A DNA stretch of 64,000 nt, from positions 1-64,000 of the forward strand of contig JAPYOP010000013.1 of NCBI GenBank assembly GCA_029938115.1, given 5' to 3'. The translations under genes were made by a program, and so were the position numbers. Source of the stretch: Colwellia sp. GTDB lineage: Bacteria > Pseudomonadota > Gammaproteobacteria > Enterobacterales > Alteromonadaceae. A model generated the notes under the pieces. That model was not told the DNA's origin, searched no databases, and worked only from the letters and a program-made list of their open reading frames with translations. Positions 52,647 to 61,493 of the stretch are shown here, in pieces. The stretch's first letter is position 1, and each line of letters begins with the position of its first letter.

Positions 52647-54386
52647 TTAATGTTTGATGTTATGCCAAACATAGCTGGCCGAGACTAAAGTACCGTTATC
52701 TTGGTAGTCTAAGGTGTCACACAGTTGGTTTACTAACTCTATGCCACGTCCACTTAAATTTAGGCCCTTATCTTGTGCATAACTATTACTTTTTAAGACA
52801 TTAAAAATGTCGAAACCTTCACCACTGTCTTTAATGCTAATAAACATTTTTCCACCGTGACTAAATGGAAAATAATAAAGTTCGATACGAACAAAGCCAT
52901 CAAGTAAATATTCTAAACGCTTTGAGCGTTCTTTATAGTACTGACTAAACCCTTCAGCAGAGTTTTTAAGAGAAGAGTCCATACCTAGCACCCCATGATC
53001 TAATGAATTAATAAACAGTTCAGTAATAATGGTGTACAAACTTTGCCAATGCTCACCGGCACCTTCAATATCATTTATTTGGTTCATGATAATGGGGATT
53101 GGATTTACACTAGCAAGTAATTTATCGGTTAGTTCTAACTGCCATGACCAACTAGGAGAGGTATTATAAAAGGCTTCTTCTACAATAAAGGTTTCTGGCA
53201 TTTGAGGTTGATTAGCTTTATTAATGGATTCACTTTCTTGCCAGCCTGAACAAGGAACATCAACAAGGGACATATCATCTTCCAGAGGCATACTTTTACA
53301 AAAGTTTTTTAATCTTAATGCAACTTTTGTGGCTATATCACCATTTAATAATCCCTTCTCTGCTGCCTGTTCGAAATGCAACACGCCAAACTCTTGCCCT
53401 TGTTCATTTCTAGCTTCAATAATACCATCCGTTATTAATACAAACCTATCGCTAGCATCCACAGACACAATGGCAAGTTCAATATTAATAATAAGTTTAG
53501 GCAAAATTCCTAGCGGCGGATGAATAGATTGAAAACGATGCTTAATGACACCTGATTGAGAAAAAAGGTAGCCATCCGGTAAGCCCGCATTAAATACATA
53601 TAAGGATTTATCATGCTCTGAAATACAAGCAAAACACGCGGCAAAAAATAAATCTTTAGGCAATAAATCACATAACTGCTTATTAATTTGTGCAATTATG
53701 TCTAAGATAGAAAAACCTTTTTTTGTCATTGCTCTAAAAGTTTCAGTAACGGGTATGGCACCAATAGAAGCTCTTAAGCCATGTCCGGTAAAATCGCCTA
53801 ACAAAACGTGTATATCGCCATTTGGGCATAACGATGTTAATTGCATGTCACCACTAAAAATAGTAGCAGCTTGTTTAATAACGCTTATTTTATTTAAAGC
53901 AAAATTTCTAGACTCTATCACATCAGACATAAGCTTTTCAGCCAGTTCAGCATCTTTTTGCTGTTCTTGCTGCAATTTTTTAACTTGAAAATATAAATCA
54001 CTTATTCGTTGAATCGACTTTATTTTTGCTTTAAAGACTTGCGGAGAAAAAGGTCTAACTAGAATGCCATCTCCGCCAGCTTCAACACTATCTATATAAG
54101 ATTGTTCGGTATCCATGCTGGTTATAAAAATTAATGGGGCTAGGTTTTCTTTACAAATATTTTTTATTCGACGAGTTGCTTCATAACCATCCATCACTGG
54201 CATGTTTATATCCATCAAAACTAAGTCGGGTTGATACTCAACATACATTTCAACACCACAAGCGCCATCATTAGCAACAACAACTTGATAGTTTTCTTCC
54301 TTTAAAAGCGCAGACAGCATCATACATTGCGTCATAGAATCATCAACTACGAGTGCTAATTTTGCATGTGTGTTAATATTTGTCAT
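52647..54386 (-). CDS. REC-PP2C-HATPase partner-switch regulator, HsbR/CrsR-like
   Basis: 579 residues in three domains. REC with Asp59 in LVLMDINMPVMDG; SpoIIE/PP2C phosphatase (about 165-380) with GDFTGHGLRASIGA, LITDGIIEARN and EDDMSLVDV; and an RsbW-like ATPase/kinase (about 430-579) with TELFINSLDHG, DSGEGFDI and GRGIELVNQL. The same architecture is known in P. aeruginosa HsbR and Shewanella CrsR, which dephosphorylate or phosphorylate a STAS partner. That partner is encoded 18 bases upstream. Confidence 0.93.
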   Translation of the reverse strand: MTNINTHAKLALVVDDSMTQCMMLSALLKEENYQVVVANDGACGVEMYVEYQPDLVLMDINMPVMDGYEATRRIKNICKENLAPLIFITSMDTEQSYIDSVEAGGDGILVRPFSPQVFKAKIKSIQRISDLYFQVKKLQQEQQKDAELAEKLMSDVIESRNFALNKISVIKQAATIFSGDMQLTSLCPNGDIHVLLGDFTGHGLRASIGAIPVTETFRAMTKKGFSILDIIAQINKQLCDLLPKDLFFAACFACISEHDKSLYVFNAGLPDGYLFSQSGVIKHRFQSIHPPLGILPKLIINIELAIVSVDASDRFVLITDGIIEARNEQGQEFGVLHFEQAAEKGLLNGDIATKVALRLKNFCKSMPLEDDMSLVDVPCSGWQESESINKANQPQMPETFIVEEAFYNTSPSWSWQLELTDKLLASVNPIPIIMNQINDIEGAGEHWQSLYTIITELFINSLDHGVLGMDSSLKNSAEGFSQYYKERSKRLEYLLDGFVRIELYYFPFSHGGKMFISIKDSGEGFDIFNVLKSNSYAQDKGLNLSGRGIELVNQLCDTLDYQDNGTLVSASYVWHNIKH

Positions 54387-54404
54387 GGCTATAAAGCTCT
54401 AGGT

Positions 54405-54713
54405 CTAATGCTGAATAGTCATTAATCGGTGAAACTGAGCTATTTCTAGAATTTTATTTACCGTATCACTCGGCTTACTAATAACCAGCTTACTCGAATG
54501 TAAATCTACATGATCTTTTAGAAGTAAAATCATACCCAAAGCAGAGCTATCCATATAATCTGTTTCACTTAAATCTAAAACATAACTCATGTGCTTATCC
54601 AAGCAATGACTATAGGCATCGCGAAATTGCTGATGCAGTGAAAAGTCAAAGCGCTCATTAACACTTATAATAACCTGATTATTCTCTTGTGAAATATTGC
54701 AGTTTACAGACAT
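54405..54713 (-). CDS. STAS-domain anti-sigma factor antagonist, HsbA/CrsA-like
   Basis: The 102 residues form one STAS domain. The phosphorylation motif DYMDSSALGM has Ser56 and Ser57; Ser56 is the regulated residue in P. aeruginosa HsbA. A good ribosome site (AGGGAGA) is present. It is expected to be switched by the HsbR-like protein encoded next to it and to bind an anti-sigma factor. CrsA in Shewanella acts on RpoS; HsbA acts on FlgM and a diguanylate cyclase. Which output applies here is unknown. Confidence 0.92.
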   Translation of the reverse strand: MSVNCNISQENNQVIISVNERFDFSLHQQFRDAYSHCLDKHMSYVLDLSETDYMDSSALGMILLLKDHVDLHSSKLVISKPSDTVNKILEIAQFHRLMTIQH

Positions 54714-54762
54714 CTATATTCTCCCTAAAGTGATCTTTAAATTCTCATTCAATATTTTTTCT

Positions 54763-55314
54763 CTAAAATAAGTCTACACTACCCTCATCCATCGTTAATT
54801 GTTTTACACTTCTAGCATCTTCAGTTTGCTTGGTTTCATAATAAATCTTTTGACACCTGTCCTTTAATGCGAGTAGTTGTTCATGAACAGGGGTTTGCTT
54901 ATTTTGTTCGAAGCTAATCAAAACATCACTGATATCATGTATGCTTTGAATATTAGCCTCTAAAGACTCTAATGATTGTCTGGTTAAATCTTCAAATTGT
55001 AAGGAGCGAACGCCTTGAGAAACAGCCTCAGCAATTTTCGGTGAAATACCGGCTAATGTCTTTATAACTTCAGTGATATTACACTCTACTCCAGCTTGAA
55101 TGACTGTTTGCTGGTTAGTCGTTAAGGTTTGTAAATCTTTGAAACTTGATGAAATATCCCCAACAGCCTCTTCAACAATTAGTCGGGTTCTATTAAGCTC
55201 TGCTTCTATAATATTTATCTCTTGATGTAAAAACTGCTGTAATTCAAATACAACATTATGAATTAACACATTGTCAACATCGGGCATCTCTTCAAATCGT
55301 TCAACCGAAGTCAT
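54763..55314 (-). CDS. CheZ-like helical protein of the chemosensory cluster (candidate phosphatase)
   Basis: 183 residues, almost all predicted helix, no membrane span. A long helix (about 15-70), a second helical stretch, and the motif QFEDLTRQ at 106-113, with Asp109 and Gln113 spaced as in the CheZ catalytic motif DFQDLTGQ (Asp143/Gln147 of E. coli). A linker then leads to the C-terminal peptide DEGSVDLF, which recalls the CheY-binding tail of CheZ. Annotation pipelines may call it a chemotaxis or hypothetical protein. Gene start overlaps the cheB stop (ATGA). The phosphatase role is an inference. Confidence 0.65.
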   Translation of the reverse strand: MTSVERFEEMPDVDNVLIHNVVFELQQFLHQEINIIEAELNRTRLIVEEAVGDISSSFKDLQTLTTNQQTVIQAGVECNITEVIKTLAGISPKIAEAVSQGVRSLQFEDLTRQSLESLEANIQSIHDISDVLISFEQNKQTPVHEQLLALKDRCQKIYYETKQTEDARSVKQLTMDEGSVDLF

Positions 55315-56393
55315 AAAGCCTCTCTCATTTCATCTCTATTTAAGGAGGCATAGTCCAAAATTGATTTACCAATATCATTTAATGGTAACTCTAAACAATG
55401 TGCATCAATTGCATGAGCTTTACCTGGCATTCCCCAAATCAAGCTTGTATTTTTGTCTTGCACAATAGTTTTTGCGCCTTGTTTTTTCAACCTGAGCATC
55501 CCTTGCGCTCCATCTTGCCCCATACCGGTTAATAAAACGGCTTGGACATTTCCAGCAAGATCTAACAGTGAATCAAATAGAACATCAACAGCAGGTTTAT
55601 GCCGATTAACTTCTGCAGAATCAATTAAAGTACAAAACAATGCCCCGTTTTTATGAACAACTTCTAAATGTAAATCTCCGGGCGCGATATAAACATTACC
55701 TTGCTTTATTTTTTGACCATGACTCGCTTCATGAACTTGCATTGGGCATAGTTCATCTAAACGCTTAGCAAAACTTAAACTGAAACTCTTAGGAATATGC
55801 TGTGCAATAACTATTGGTGGTGAATTTTCAGGCATAGTTATCAACAGTTTTTTAAGTGCTTCTGTGCCGCCCGTTGAAGCGCCAATTGCCACAATATGAT
55901 TACTTCGTTTAACTCCTTCAAAATTATGTACATTAATACTTTCAAGGCTATCTTTAGTTAAGTTAGAACTTAGTTTAAAGTTTTTTTGATCTACGGTGGC
56001 AGATTGAGTTATTTTATAAATCAATGTTTCCTTGAAACTATCTTTTGTAGCTAATAGCTCTTGAACACTGGGTTTCGCAATGAAATCTACCGCCCCAAGT
56101 TCAAGTGCTTGCAGAGTGATATTGGCACCTTTCGTTGTTAGCGTCGAAAGCATAATGACAGGCATGGGTCGTAAGCGCATTAAATTAGTAAGAAAGGTAA
56201 TGCCATCCATTTTGGGCATTTCTACATCAAGCGTTAAAACATCAGGATTTAATTTTTTAATTAACTCACGAGCTACAATTGGATCTTCAGCTTCTCCCAC
56301 AACCACAATATTAGGCGCTTGACTCAGTGCATCCTTAATTATGTTACGAATAACCGTTGAATCATCAATTACTAACACCTTAATGGTACTCAT
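55311..56393 (-). CDS. cheB: Chemoreceptor methylesterase/deamidase CheB
   Basis: 360 residues: REC with Asp56 in TLDVEMPKMDG, then the methylesterase domain with the triad Ser (GASTGGTEAL, about 173), His (AQHIPKSFS, about 199) and Asp (GMGQDGAQGM, about 292). It removes methyl groups added by CheR, and is active when phosphorylated by CheA. Ribosome site GGAAG lies before ATG. Confidence 0.97.
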   Translation of the reverse strand: MSTIKVLVIDDSTVIRNIIKDALSQAPNIVVVGEAEDPIVARELIKKLNPDVLTLDVEMPKMDGITFLTNLMRLRPMPVIMLSTLTTKGANITLQALELGAVDFIAKPSVQELLATKDSFKETLIYKITQSATVDQKNFKLSSNLTKDSLESINVHNFEGVKRSNHIVAIGASTGGTEALKKLLITMPENSPPIVIAQHIPKSFSLSFAKRLDELCPMQVHEASHGQKIKQGNVYIAPGDLHLEVVHKNGALFCTLIDSAEVNRHKPAVDVLFDSLLDLAGNVQAVLLTGMGQDGAQGMLRLKKQGAKTIVQDKNTSLIWGMPGKAHAIDAHCLELPLNDIGKSILDYASLNRDEMREAL

Positions 56394-56460
56394 ATTTACT
56401 TCCTTTCACCGTAATCACCTATTTAGCAGGCACCATTGCAAAGAGCACGCCCCACTACAG

Positions 56461-56472
56461 TATATATATATA
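56461..56472. repeat. (TA)6 dinucleotide tract
   Basis: Six TA units lie in the 94-base gap between cheD and cheB, about 70 bases upstream of the cheB start. It could be a slippage-prone promoter spacer, but such a tract is also not rare in AT-rich DNA. Confidence 0.6.
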
Positions 56473-56487
56473 TTGATTAAAAAATGT

Positions 56488-57147
56488 TTAAAACAGTTCC
56501 ACGTCTCCATCTACTTTAGTAGATTCAATTTCACTACTGTAATCTGTTTCACGTTTAACAATTGTATTGTTATGCAAGTTATCTAATCGTTTAACAAATG
56601 CTCGACCATTGTGAGGAACAAATAAAATTTTTCTAGGATAAATATCACCTAAATCAGTACTTTCTATCTCAATCCCTTCTTGAGCCAAGTAATCAAAAAC
56701 AAAATCAATATTTCGCTGACCAACATCAGACATTTGTTTTAGTACTTTTCCGCCACCAAATAATTTTGCTTTTAAATTTATTCGTCTACCACCACATTTT
56801 AAAATTTCATTAATTAAGTGCTCCATAGCATAATTACCATAACGTGTCGCATCAGTTAGTTTATCTCGGCTCCCCCATGTCACTTCATGACGTTTTTTGT
56901 CAGTGACAGGCAACATAAAATGGTTCATGCCACCAATTTTAACCCGGCTATCCCAAATACATGCTGAAATACATGACCCTAATGTGGTTGCTATAGCTAC
57001 ATTGCCAGTAGTCATGTAAAACTGGCCAGGCAAGATTTTTGCAACCACAATATCTCGTTGCTTATCCCAGTAATGATTAATATGGCTGAACTCAGGTAAA
57101 CACTTTGCCATACAGGCTTGTACCATTGGGTGTTTATCTCGACTCAC
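56488..57147 (-). CDS. cheD: Chemoreceptor glutamine deamidase CheD
   Basis: Deamidates glutamines on chemoreceptors. The catalytic Cys is in TLGSCISACIWD (about 59) and the His in GGMNHFMLP about 17 residues later; a Thr/Ser is expected in the FGGGKVL region. The longest frame begins at TTG 57165; the GTG at 57147 has GAGG five bases ahead and is preferred, and an ATG at residue 8 of that frame is another option. The protein ends DGDVELF, an acidic tail that resembles two other proteins of the cluster. Confidence 0.93.
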   Translation of the reverse strand: MSRDKHPMVQACMAKCLPEFSHINHYWDKQRDIVVAKILPGQFYMTTGNVAIATTLGSCISACIWDSRVKIGGMNHFMLPVTDKKRHEVTWGSRDKLTDATRYGNYAMEHLINEILKCGGRRINLKAKLFGGGKVLKQMSDVGQRNIDFVFDYLAQEGIEIESTDLGDIYPRKILFVPHNGRAFVKRLDNLHNNTIVKRETDYSSEIESTKVDGDVELF

Positions 57148-57173
57148 ACTTCCCTCACTTTTCAATAGACTGC

Positions 57174-57211
57174 CGGCATCAATGCCGACCTACAACTTGG
57201 TAACAGTTACC
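57174..57211. repeat. REP-like hairpin between cheR and cheD
   Basis: CGGCAT-CA-ATGCCG at 57174-57187 is followed by CTACAACTT and then a second inverted repeat, GGTAAC-A-GTTACC, at 57199-57211. The CTACAACTT flank is shared with the element at 6813-6847. It lies in the 87-base gap upstream of cheD and could be a translational or RNA-stability element. Confidence 0.45.
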
Positions 57212-57234
57212 TAACCTTAAGCTTTGGTATAATT

Positions 57235-58095
57235 TCATAGTGGTTTTCTAAAAACAGTTCGCCCAACATTATCGAAATGCTGCTGGTAAGCGCCTAAATT
57301 TTCACTATGTCCCAACATTAACAGGCCACCTGGAGCTAATAAATCATAGTACCGAGTGAATAACTCTTGCTGTGTCGGTTTATCAAAATAAATAATCACA
57401 TTGCGACAAAAAATAACATCAAAAGGTCCTTTCATTGGCCAGTCATGCAATAAGTTCAATTGCTTAAAGGTTATCAAGTCACTCAATCCTTTATTAACCT
57501 TTATGTTATTTTCATTTTCTCCAAAACCACGCTTAAAGTATTTGTGTTTAAAATCTTCATTAATATTTTCAATTCGCTTGTACTCATAAACACCTGTTTT
57601 TCCTTTAGCTAAAACATTTGAATCAATGTCGGTGGCAAGGATTTTTACATCCCAAGCAGATAACTTTTTGTGCATAGTTTCTAATACTGTTATGGCAATA
57701 CTATAAGGCTCTTCGCCAGTAGAGCTTGCGGAAGACCATATACGTAAACGCTTTTTACCATTAGCTTGCACATTTCTGTTCTTCATTAACCGTGGCAACT
57801 CTTCGGTTGCCAAATAATCAAAATGATGCTGTTCTCTAAAGAAACTAGTCAAATTAGTGGTAATAGCATTAATAAAATAGTCTTTTTCTTGTTCTCCATG
57901 ATTACGCAATAACTGACAATAAGCGCTAAATGATTTAAGTTTACGTTCTCTAACTATACGAGTAAGGCGGCGGTACACCATTTCACGCTTATTATCATTG
58001 AGTACTATCCCTGTAGACTGATAAACAAACTGACATATAAAATTAAAATCTTCATCTGTCAGTCGTACCGCTGTATCTCGAGTATCTTTAATCAT
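57235..58095 (-). CDS. cheR: Chemoreceptor methyltransferase CheR
   Basis: SAM-dependent methylation of receptor glutamates. The 286 residues have the N-terminal helical domain (DFNFICQFVYQSTGIVL, TNLTSFFRE), the SAM motif IWSSASSTGEEPYSIA, and FDVIFCRNVIIYFD. The receptor encoded six bases upstream ends in a WxxF pentapeptide, the docking site for this type of CheR. Ribosome site GAGGAA falls inside the receptor stop region, so the two are coupled. Confidence 0.97.
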   Translation of the reverse strand: MIKDTRDTAVRLTDEDFNFICQFVYQSTGIVLNDNKREMVYRRLTRIVRERKLKSFSAYCQLLRNHGEQEKDYFINAITTNLTSFFREQHHFDYLATEELPRLMKNRNVQANGKKRLRIWSSASSTGEEPYSIAITVLETMHKKLSAWDVKILATDIDSNVLAKGKTGVYEYKRIENINEDFKHKYFKRGFGENENNIKVNKGLSDLITFKQLNLLHDWPMKGPFDVIFCRNVIIYFDKPTQQELFTRYYDLLAPGGLLMLGHSENLGAYQQHFDNVGRTVFRKPL

Positions 58096-58101
58096 TAGTA
58101 A

Positions 58102-60873
58102 TTAAAATTCCTCCCATTCTTGATCGCTAGCTGTTTGGATTCTTGGCACTGACTTCGCTTTAGCTCGTTGAGGTCTTTTCGTTGCTGTTCTTGGTTTTCT
58201 TCTAACAGGTGTTTCAATTTGTGGCTCTTCTTCTTCGCCATTATTGAAGAATGCTACTTGATCTAGCAGTGCTTGTGATTGCTCTTCCATTGATTTACTT
58301 GACGCAGCGGCTTCTTCAACTAATGCAGCATTTTGCTGTGTCATTTCATCCATTTGACTAACGGCGGCACTAACTTCGCCAATACCGGCAGACTGTTCTT
58401 TACCTGCGCTATCAATATCACTAATCATGTTGCTAACGTTTTCAATTGAAGAGACTAACTCTTCAAATGTTTTGCCTGTTTCGTCAACTAGTTTAGTTCC
58501 TTGCCCAACGGCTTCAACACTGTCATTTATTAATCCTTTAATTTCTTTAGCTGCACCTGCTGAGCGTTGAGCTAAGTTTCTCACCTCAGCGGCCACTACC
58601 GCAAATCCTCGTCCTTGCTCTCCTGCTCTTGCTGCTTCAACTGCAGCATTTAAAGCAAGTAAATTGGTTTGGAAAGCGATTTCATCTATGACACTAATGA
58701 TATCCGCGATTTTTTTACTGGATTTGTTAATGTCGCTCATGGCGGTAATTGCGTTACGTACAACCGCGCCACCATTGGTTGCTTTTTCCATAACAGAGTT
58801 TGAAAGCTTACTAGCTTCAGTCGAATTTTCTGCATTTTGTTGCACTGTACTTGTTAATTCTTCCATTGCAGAGGCTGTTTCTTCTAAGCTAGATGCTTGT
58901 GATTCTGTTCTATGACTTAGCTCATTATTACCTTGAGCAATTTCACGTGCCGAATCAAAAACATTCGTTGAAGCACCACGAATTTCATCGACCATATTAC
59001 TTAAGTTATCCATAGAGCCATTCATGGCATTGGCTAAGGCTAAAAATTCACCGCCATAACCATCGCGCATACTTTGCGTTAAGTCACCTTCTGAAAGCGC
59101 TTGCGCTACATTAATGGCATCAGTTATGGGATCTACAACGGCATTCATTAATCCATTAATATTTTCACCTAAATCTTTCATAAAACCTTGGTAATCATCA
59201 GTAGTTATTCGACTATCTAATTTACCTGAGGTAGCATCATTAATAAGACCCTCAATTTGCGTTTGAGCATCATTTTCTTCAGTTAAATCTAACCATTGAA
59301 CGGCAGTGCCAACATGTTCTCCCTCTTCATTTGTTAATGCAATACCAATTAAGCTAAAGGTTAATCCTGCGACAGATATCTCAGTGGTGTAGGGTAAATT
59401 AGCGGGATTTGATAATAAATTTTGTTGATGTGCAGGGTTCTTATGAAAGGTATCAAAATTAGTCCCAACCATACTGTCCACTCTAAACGCAGGTAAAACC
59501 GCTTGCAATTTCGCTTCTCTTCGTCGTAACATCGCTATAACAGCTGGATTAGCATAAACAATTTTACCGTCCCTATCAGACATCATAATATTAGTTGTCA
59601 TGCCTTCAACTGCAGAAGTCAAACGGCCTACTTGTAAAGATTTTTCTCTTATTAATGTAACATCTTGCCATTCTAGTGAATTGCCGATGTACTCACCACT
59701 GGCATTCATAATTGCGGTAACATTTAATCGAAAGACTAAATGTTTGATTTGAATGTCAGTTGAATAAGGTAACTTATTTGGATCATCCAACATTTTACGT
59801 TGATGAGCAGGGTTTTTATGAAAGCTGTCGATATTAGTGCCAATAATCATCTCGGGGTCAGCTTTAAAACCCGGCCAATTTTGTGCGAAGGTTTCTTCAT
59901 GTTCTTTTAAAAGGCTCAAAGTTGCTTCATTGGCATAAGTGATTACAAAATCTCTATTAATCATGATAGTCGCAGTAGCTGACTGGTCAATTGCACCTTG
60001 TAATTGTGCTGCTTTGTCTTCTTGTTCACGAGATAAAGTAATATCTTGCCATTCAAGGCTATTGCCAATATACACACCATTGCCATCTAAAATAGCGCTA
60101 ACATTTAGCTTAAATATTAAATGTTTTATTTGAATTTCAGTTGAATAAGGCAAGTTATTTGGATCATCAAGCAATCGACGTTGATGTGCAGGGTTTTTAT
60201 GAAAGCTGTCAATATTTGCACCCAAAATCAGTTTTGGATCGGCTTTAAATCCTGGCCAATTTTGAGCAAAAGTCGCTTCGTGTATTTTTAATAAAGCTAG
60301 CGTTGCATCATTAGCATAGGTAATAATAAAATCCCTATCGATCATGATAAAAGCGGTAGCTGATTGATCAAGTGCACCTTGCAATTGTATAGCTAAATCA
60401 TCCTGTTTTTCAGTTTTAGTGGTTTTCATGTCCATAGTAGATCCTTTTTCACTGTTAATTTTTTCCGCAGCTTCAGCTGCTTCAATCATTGTGGTTGCAA
60501 GGGTTTTATATACTGCTGTCCAAGCTTTTTTTATCCCTGGTGTAAACTCTTTATCTAAACCAATCGCTAAGGTTTTAAGTAGGGCTGCGCCTACCGTGTC
60601 ATAATGTTCAGGTTTAGTACCATAAGAGACATGTCGGGCACCTAATTTTTGTACCGCTGGAATTAACTTCTCTGGTTCATTAAGCAATTTAACGGCAGTA
60701 TCTAACATGGACATTAATTTTTTGCCCTGTTCAGCCATATCATTTGGGAATAAATCCTTCAATGAGGGATCCATTTCAAAAAGTGTAGTGTAAAATATAT
60801 CCGCTGCTTGTGGCGCTATAGGTAATACTTTGGTCCAGCTTTCTTGCACTAAACTTACTTGTTTGGGAGTCAT
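58102..60873 (-). CDS. Soluble chemoreceptor: globin, three PAS-haem-like domains, two HAMPs, MCP
   Basis: 923 residues, no membrane span. Globin at 1-135, of the single-domain/flavohaemoglobin type: TyrB10 at 28, PheCD1 at 42, GlnE7 at 49 and the proximal His at 81 (ARHVSYG). PAS domains at about 163-281, 290-408 and 415-532 each hold FHKNPAHQ (His225/230, His352/357, His477/482) and, exactly 50 residues after the first His, a Trp (275, 402, 527). This matches the haem His234, His239 and oxygen-related Trp283 of P. aeruginosa Aer2. Two HAMP-like units (about 537-625) lead to the signalling hairpin (tip at [20 protein letters not shown], 731-750). A basic linker ends in the CheR-docking pentapeptide EWEEF. 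Gene position matches aer2 in F7 clusters. Confidence 0.93.
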   Translation of the reverse strand: MTPKQVSLVQESWTKVLPIAPQAADIFYTTLFEMDPSLKDLFPNDMAEQGKKLMSMLDTAVKLLNEPEKLIPAVQKLGARHVSYGTKPEHYDTVGAALLKTLAIGLDKEFTPGIKKAWTAVYKTLATTMIEAAEAAEKINSEKGSTMDMKTTKTEKQDDLAIQLQGALDQSATAFIMIDRDFIITYANDATLALLKIHEATFAQNWPGFKADPKLILGANIDSFHKNPAHQRRLLDDPNNLPYSTEIQIKHLIFKLNVSAILDGNGVYIGNSLEWQDITLSREQEDKAAQLQGAIDQSATATIMINRDFVITYANEATLSLLKEHEETFAQNWPGFKADPEMIIGTNIDSFHKNPAHQRKMLDDPNKLPYSTDIQIKHLVFRLNVTAIMNASGEYIGNSLEWQDVTLIREKSLQVGRLTSAVEGMTTNIMMSDRDGKIVYANPAVIAMLRRREAKLQAVLPAFRVDSMVGTNFDTFHKNPAHQQNLLSNPANLPYTTEISVAGLTFSLIGIALTNEEGEHVGTAVQWLDLTEENDAQTQIEGLINDATSGKLDSRITTDDYQGFMKDLGENINGLMNAVVDPITDAINVAQALSEGDLTQSMRDGYGGEFLALANAMNGSMDNLSNMVDEIRGASTNVFDSAREIAQGNNELSHRTESQASSLEETASAMEELTSTVQQNAENSTEASKLSNSVMEKATNGGAVVRNAITAMSDINKSSKKIADIISVIDEIAFQTNLLALNAAVEAARAGEQGRGFAVVAAEVRNLAQRSAGAAKEIKGLINDSVEAVGQGTKLVDETGKTFEELVSSIENVSNMISDIDSAGKEQSAGIGEVSAAVSQMDEMTQQNAALVEEAAASSKSMEEQSQALLDQVAFFNNGEEEEPQIETPVRRKPRTATKRPQRAKAKSVPRIQTASDQEWEEF
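59278..60387 (-). repeat. Three tandem PAS-coding repeats within the receptor gene
   Basis: Units at about 60031-60387, 59650-60006 and 59278-59631. Units 1 and 2 are alike over nearly their whole length ([14 protein letters not shown] against [14 protein letters not shown], and [12 protein letters not shown] against [12 protein letters not shown]); unit 3 keeps FHKNPAHQ and the end but has diverged. The DNA around the FHKNPAHQ codons is nearly identical in units 1 and 2, a sign of recent duplication. Confidence 0.85.
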
Positions 60874-60938
60874 AAGTTTTCCTGTTTGTTATTAGTGGTA
60901 CAACCGTTTTAAACTAGGTTATGTTTTCAAAAATAAAC

Positions 60939-61475
60939 CTATACCTTTTCTATTTCATCTTCATTTGCTTTTATTACTGATTGCTCTTCAATATTGCTTT
61001 GGTTAGCTTCAGCTTTGTCAATACAATATAAATCGTCTTCATTGAGTAACACTTTACTGTCGAGCAAAATAATGAGTTTTTCTTCTATTGACGCTAAACC
61101 CTTTAAAAAGCAACTATCAATGTTGTTACCAAAGGCTGGTGCTTTTCGAATTGATTTATTATCAAATTTATAGACTTCTGAAACGGCATCAACAACAATA
61201 CCAACAACCATAGTGCGTTCATTAGACTGATGGCGTAATATAATGGTGACTGTTTGCTCGCTATATTCCAGAGCCTCTTTGCCAAAACGCAGTCGTAAAT
61301 CAATAATAGGAATGATAACGCCACGCAAATTAATAACGCCTTTTATATAACTTGGTTTATTCGGCAATTCGGTTACTGAGCTCCACACTCTAATTTCTTG
61401 TACACACAGAATATCCACGCCATATTCTTCACCTTGTAGCATAAAGGTAAGATATTCTTGTTCTATTTCAGCCAT
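60939..61475 (-). CDS. cheW: CheW coupling protein, copy 1
   Basis: 178 residues. It links receptor tips to the CheA kinase. Core motifs EYLTFMLQGEEYGVDILCVQEIR, IKGVINLRGVIIPIIDLRLRFG and GIVVDAVSEVY fill 5-150. A polar, acidic tail of about 25 residues follows. It lies between the second cheW and the receptor gene, with a GGGAGA ribosome site. Confidence 0.96.
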   Translation of the reverse strand: MAEIEQEYLTFMLQGEEYGVDILCVQEIRVWSSVTELPNKPSYIKGVINLRGVIIPIIDLRLRFGKEALEYSEQTVTIILRHQSNERTMVVGIVVDAVSEVYKFDNKSIRKAPAFGNNIDSCFLKGLASIEEKLIILLDSKVLLNEDDLYCIDKAEANQSNIEEQSVIKANEDEIEKV

Positions 61476-61493
61476 ATCATTTCTCCCTTTTAA

